In this document: piece after piece, positions 18,275 through 21,984 of the stretch
Numbering within the stretch: the first letter of the stretch is position 1
Layout: each line of letters opens with the position of its first letter
Source: Chara braunii
Taxonomy: Eukaryota; Streptophyta; Charophyceae; Charales; Characeae
Reading direction: 5' to 3'
DNA: 21,984 bases
Assembly: GCA_003427395.1 (NCBI GenBank)
Contig: BFEA01001202.1
Coordinates: forward strand, 66,626-88,609
Position numbers and translations under genes: made by a program
The notes under the pieces: generated by a model
The model's database searches: none
What the model saw: only the letters and a program-made list of their open reading frames with translations
Told to the model about the DNA's origin: nothing

Positions 18275-19318
18275 TGTTGACGTGGCATTTTGGCTGAGGT
18301 GGCACTGCATTGCGTTGTGGGTGGTACCGAGGCTATGAATGGTCATTGAAATGCACGTCGGCTGAATTGGTGAGAAATTTGTGGTTGGGGGAAGCTATCT
18401 CCAGGTACGTTGTTGCTTTGCCTTATCTACCCTCTCAATCTCTTCTTACCATGAGGAAGTGAGTCCAACCTTGAGTGTCCTCTCTTTTGTGTGAGGAGTC
18501 GTGAGCGCTCTACCTTGAGAGACGACATTCTTCCCGGTGGCGCATCTGGCAGGGGAGGGCGGTGCCTCTGAAGGGCCCTGGTCAAAGCACGGGTCACGAT
18601 CACCATGCCAACCCATGGGGAGTATTACACGCAGGCCATCCTTCTTTGTCCTTTGAGGCTCTTTGTTGCGCTGATAAAAGGGGTGTGCGGAATGACCAGT
18701 TCTTTGCAGATGCTATCCACACCATCTATAAGTATTAATGGCGGGTGCCTAATCTGTCCACTGGCTGTGATGGTCGTCGTGATTGCGATGTTAAATAATT
18801 CCTGAGGACCTTGGAGGCCGTCTTTAAACTGCCTCTTGATCAGCCAGATCAGTCAGACGAAAGGCCTGTTGCACGCAAGGGTAAAGAACGGGCAGTTTTG
18901 GTCATAAACATACATGTTGGGCGTAGGGGTGGGCCGCTAATGCACACCTTAGACACTATTGCTTGATGATGGTTACAAGCACGATGGACACAGGGGAGGA
19001 AGATTCCAATTTAGACTCAACTGTCATACACAAACTATACCCATTGTGCATACATTTGCTCAGTTAGTTTTTTTTTTTTTTGATTAGTTGGTTGACAGAC
19101 TGCTAACACCTCACAAACATCGTAGATTAGAACTGTAATGTTCTACCATAGTCAATTCTTCTCAAAGTTTTTGTAAGTGAACTAATCAAGGTAGATCTAG
19201 ACTATGCGTACAACCAGTGCAAATGTTTTTGATACCGCTTGAACGATAGTCTAGGTAACTCACTGGTTATTATTTTAATTTTATTTATTTTTAGAATCGG
19301 TCAGACACATGCTGCGGT
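18275..19318 (+). repeat. 5' LTR-like block of element C
   Basis: It opens with TGTTGACGTGGCATTT as in A. It carries all shared boxes in order: GTGAGAAATTTGTGGTTGGGGG-type opening, CTTATCTACCCTCT, TTCTTACCATGAGGAAGTGAG, GAGGAGTCGTGAGCGCTC, CACCATGCCAACCCA, the TATA region, GATGTTAAATAATTCCTGAGG, TTGATCAGCCAGATC and a GAATCGGTC end. A run of 13 or more T (about 19068-19081) lies near the end. Divergence from B is too large for the two to be the pair of LTRs of one insertion. Confidence 0.65.
18727..18732 (+). promoter_or_regulatory. TATA box of LTR C (degraded)
   Basis: CTATAAGTA lies at the position of the TATA boxes in A and B, about 452 bases into the block. The third-from-last A of the consensus has become G, so it is probably weaker. 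Confidence 0.45.
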
Positions 19319-19330
19319 AGGTTCCAGAAT
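19319..19330 (+). other. Primer-binding-site relic of element C
   Basis: AGGTTCCAGAAT aligns with the site in B and matches 7 of 12 bases of the initiator-Met complement. Its position (33 bases before the gag ATG) supports it more than its sequence does. Confidence 0.3.
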
Positions 19331-19362
19331 GGACACTAATGCAGATTGCGCCTGCCTAGCCG

Positions 19363-21110
19363 ATGAGTCGATCAGAAGGTGGTGAAGGTACAACTGACGA
19401 CCGAAGGCAAACTAAGCGTGATATGTGTAGAACACCTGTAGTGTTCCAGGTCCTGCTATGAGGAGAAGAAAGAAGGTTGAGGGCCGAAGCAAGGGCCCAT
19501 AATCTTGAGATTGTGAGGGAAGTTGCAGAAGCCGCAGAGAGGACATTAGCAGCAGCATCAACTAGCGCTGTAGCAATGACTACATCTGCGGCAACAACTA
19601 TGTCAACCTCGTCCGATTTTCCGTTTGGAATGCCAAACACAAGCGGTCAGTCAATCTCTAGTACGACAGGGTCAAGAACCAATCAGATGGTGAGCTTGCA
19701 GTCCAGCTCACCGCCTCCACGTACCAGGGAGCAGATGGAGCTCCAGCAAGTCGAGAGGATCCGCTTAAGGCTAGAGGAGGAACTTAAAAAGGCTATTGAA
19801 AGAGAGAATGAAATTAGGAATAGAAGTGTCAGCCTCGAGTAGGGCGACAAACAAAGTTGCTTTAGAGGGCTTGGATGACTCGACACTTGACAGCACCACA
19901 AAGATTCTCAAGGCGAGCATCCTTTCCATGCACGCGTCCATGGCCAACAAATTGGACGCTATCTAGGATACCCTAGGCCAGATCCTGAATGCCATGGACT
20001 TGAGGGTAGGGTGGACGACAAAGCTGCTTTAGAGGGGTTAGATGGCTCACCGCTTGACAACGCCACAAAGATTCTCAAGGCGAGCATCCTGCCTATGCAC
20101 ACATACATCGACAACAAACTGGATGCTATTTAGGATACCCTAGGCCAGATCCCGAATGCCATGCATAGCCCAAGAATCAGGCCAGCAGTTTTCCCATCGC
20201 TGCCATTCTCAGCGATGACAGACCCATATCCGCCTCAGTCTGGTACCACACCAAGCACTGCTTCAGCAGCAGCTTTATCTCAAACTGTTGCTTCTTCATC
20301 TTCTGGTCCAGCGGCTGGTGCTACACCTCAGCCACCACCTATCTCACTAGTGGGACAGCAACAACCATGGTACCCCAAAACCCCATGGAAACCACCCTCC
20401 ACCTTCTCAGGTGATAAGTAGGAGGAGGCTCTCGACACCTGGTTGAGAACGGTTCTAGTGTGGGTAAGGGCGAAGAGGACGCTGATAGAGAAAGAAGTGA
20501 TAACTGTTGCATCTTACCTAGAAGGTTCAGCAGCTCGATGGCTAAATGGATTAGTTGTTTCGAAGGGATTCGGCAGGAACATGGGTGATTGGGCTAAGGC
20601 CCATACCCTAGAGAGCTTTATGGATTTGGTGGAAGCGCGATGGCACAACCCATAGTAGACATAGATTGCCACTGATGGGTTGCTGAAACTTGATGTTAAA
20701 AAGTACAAGGCCTTAGGCTTAGAGGCCACGCTAGGAGGTGCTCAGACACCCTCTACGAACGGAAGGAAGAAGAAGAGTCCACAAGAGTGGAAAGAAAAGG
20801 GTACTCGATTGATGATGGTTGATTCCGAAGGGAATCCAACTGAGATCGATGATGTGTGTGATCTTGTGGACGGTACAAAGTTTGACAACGAGGATAGTGT
20901 TGAGGGTAGCAACCTCGGTATAATAGTAAAAGGAAAGGCAGGTGGCCACGACAAGGGTGGTCAATAGAGAAGCCAGGGGCAAACTCCCAACCCGAACAAG
21001 ATAGTGGCTTCGGTTCGTGCGGGTTTGGATCAAGATGTGTGGCGGGATCGTTACACGCGGGGNGATTGCATTAACTGCGGCAAGTATGGCCATCAGCAGT
21101 TCAAATGCAA
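19363..21110 (+). pseudogene. gag: gag relic of element C
   Basis: ATG 19363 (MSRSEGGEGTTDDRRQ) is in the same frame as all later pieces. Stops interrupt at 19459, 19840, 20131, 20419, 20653, 20656, 20662 and 20965. Order: Ala/Glu-rich helix (EVAEAAERTLAAAS), Ser/Thr-rich segment, charged helix (IRLRLEEELKKAIERENE), then a 167-bp tandem duplication (19844-20163), which shifts the first copy out of frame. A Pro/Ala/Ser-rich linker leads to the core: PSTFSGDK-stop-EEALDTWLRTV, EVITVASYLEGSAARWLNG, then a loss of about 75 residues after WHNP. KALGLEATLGG and a Lys-rich tail follow. The zinc knuckle CINCGKYGHQQFKC (21067-21108) is a perfect CX2CX4HX4C. One N (21063) lies beside it. Confidence 0.8.
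19844..20163 (+). repeat. 167-bp-period tandem duplication inside gag C
   Basis: Unit 1 (19844-19996) and unit 2 (20011-20163) share long runs such as CACAAAGATTCTCAAGGCGA and TAGGATACCCTAGGCCAGAT, and both end in GAATGCCATG. The period of 167 is not a multiple of three, so the first unit is out of the gag frame while the second is in it. Both carry the same TAG (19964 and 20131). The segment corresponds to the LEGLD...KASIL helix of Gag, found once in B. Confidence 0.85.
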
Positions 21111-21179
21111 GAACGCGAAGGTCTCGCAGAAGATACCACCAAAAGGTGGGTTTCCTTCTTCCTAGAGTGGTGCCTCTAC

Positions 21180-21895
21180 GAGTTCCGACTTTGGAAACGT
21201 ATAGGGTAAGTAGAAGTTGTAGCTGCTTCTACTCGTGTTGAAGCGGGTGATGTACCCTCCCCGTTTCAAGAGTTGGCCGAAGTTATTGAATCCTTAGTCA
21301 CCCCGTAGACGCATCCTGACCCAACGATACTTTGCTTATTGCATGTGTCTAAGGCCTTAGAGGACTTACAAAGTAAGTGGTCGGCAAGGGACCCTCGTGA
21401 GTCCTCAGTGGCACTAAGTCGAGGTCCTAGAGGGGAGCACTTCGTTGTGGAAGTTGGTGTAGGTGATCGCAAGTGCGGTGCGTTCATAGACATCGACTCC
21501 ACGCAAAATTTCATAAGTCACGACTGTGTCGAGAGACTGTGGCTACAGGATTGGGTGCAGCGCCTGAGTAGACCGGTAGCATCTACTATGGCCAACAATG
21601 AGCGCATGTTGGTGGAGGACTACGTTAAGGATGTGGTCTGCACTTTCTCCTATGTAGGAGGGGAACTGAATCATAAGATTTCGTTCCTGGTTAGTAACAA
21701 CCTACCATTTGACATGTTGTTAGGTATGTACTACCTTGAGGTACCCAAGCCCCAGTTTGACTGGGACAAGAAAGTGCTAAAGCATGAGTTGCCTAATGGG
21801 AGAACCGTTAGATTAGCTAAGTATAAGGTTAGTAGGTTCATTGACTCCTAGGGGTGCTTGTGCGCATCTGCATTCTACAATTATTATAAACAACA
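21180..21895 (+). pseudogene. Retropepsin-like protease relic of element C (3' truncated)
   Basis: After a frameshift between 21110 and 21180 the frame reads a linker with STRVEAGDVPSPFQELAEVI, a TAG near 21306, and then EHFVVEVGVGDRKCGAFI and DIDSTQNFISHDCVERL. The position of Asp-Ser-Gly is Asp-Ile-Asp (21489-21497), so the catalytic triad is lost. Beyond it the fold is well kept without a stop from 21339 to 21848: MLVEDYVKDVVCTFSYVGGE, ISFLVSNNLPFDMLLGMYYL, PQFDWDKKVLKHELPNG. TAG 21849 and FYNYYKQ end the recognisable part. It is a good comparison for reading which residues were lost at the stops in B. Confidence 0.8.
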
Positions 21896-21984
21896 AGTCG
21901 ACCCGCCGCAGCGACGCTGCGGCAGTGAAAGAGGGGGGAGGGAAGAAGAGCGGGGAGAGGGAAAGGGAATGTAGAGAGAAAGAC
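21896..21984. other. Perfect palindrome and polypurine tract at the break of element C
   Basis: GCCGCAGCG-A-CGCTGCGGC (21905-21923) is a perfect 9-bp hairpin with a one-base centre. It is followed by about 60 almost purely purine bases (21925-21984). Neither matches element B at this place, so this is foreign or rearranged DNA. No gene is visible before the window ends. Confidence 0.6.

Larger units (their letters stand above)
18275..21895 (+). mobile_element. Ty3/gypsy retrotransposon C, truncated (LTR-like block, gag, protease)
   Basis: It is the same family as A and B. It has an LTR-like block (18275-19318), gag with an internal 167-bp duplication and an internal deletion, an intact zinc-knuckle sequence, and protease. 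Similarity to B stops at FYNYYKQ (about 21895), just where RT should start, and is replaced by a short palindrome and a purine-rich tract to the window end. RT, RNase H and integrase are therefore missing, or lie beyond the window after another insertion. Confidence 0.8.

Noticed and set aside
1-21984. CRISPR arrays, bacterial operons, Shine-Dalgarno sites
   Set aside because: No short regularly spaced repeats and no prokaryote-type gene packing. The content is eukaryotic retrotransposons.

Overview
This window is eukaryotic, repeat-dense and has no intact host gene that I can recognise. It most resembles an intergenic region of a large green-lineage genome (streptophyte alga or land plant). 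The evidence is chromovirus-type Ty3/gypsy retrotransposons with a gag-PR-RT-RNaseH-integrase-chromodomain order, a primer-binding-site candidate matching initiator-Met tRNA, plant-like TGGGCC/GGCCCA motifs, and an organelle-type homing endonuclease fragment. The lineage is inferred, not proven.

Layout. Positions 1-2424 are mostly unassigned DNA. They hold a minus-strand LAGLIDADG homing-endonuclease relic (about 628-965), a bipartite inverted repeat (422-470), a diverged direct duplication (1090-1370) and a pyrimidine-rich tract. From 2425 onward come four decayed Ty3/gypsy pieces, all on the + strand and head to tail. Element A (2425 to about 5170) has a 5' LTR-like block and gag only. Element X (about 5180-8890) is a different family: gag, protease, RT and RNase H, cut by a fold-back (MITE-like) insertion at about 7852-8222. 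Element B (8906-15485) is the most complete: LTR-like block, gag, protease, RT, RNase H, integrase and chromodomain-like tail. From 15612 to 18188 there are two direct copies of an unclassified GC-rich repeat separated by a spacer. Element C (18275 to about 21895) has an LTR-like block, gag and protease, and then breaks off. A, B and C are one family, because their LTR-like blocks and gags align; X is a separate lineage.

How the pieces relate. In a live element the LTR promoter drives one polyprotein: Gag packages RNA, protease cuts the polyprotein, RT/RNase H makes cDNA, and integrase with its chromodomain targets insertion. Here every copy is dead. All three proteases have lost the Asp-Ser/Thr-Gly triad, and both RTs are damaged at the catalytic YxDD motif. 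Element B nevertheless keeps one continuous reading frame from 10605 to 15485, broken by about 15 stop codons but by no net frameshift. Its integrase zinc finger and D,D(35)E residues are still intact.

All similarities were judged by eye from the sequence. Element ends are approximate because no 3' LTR or target-site duplication could be identified.
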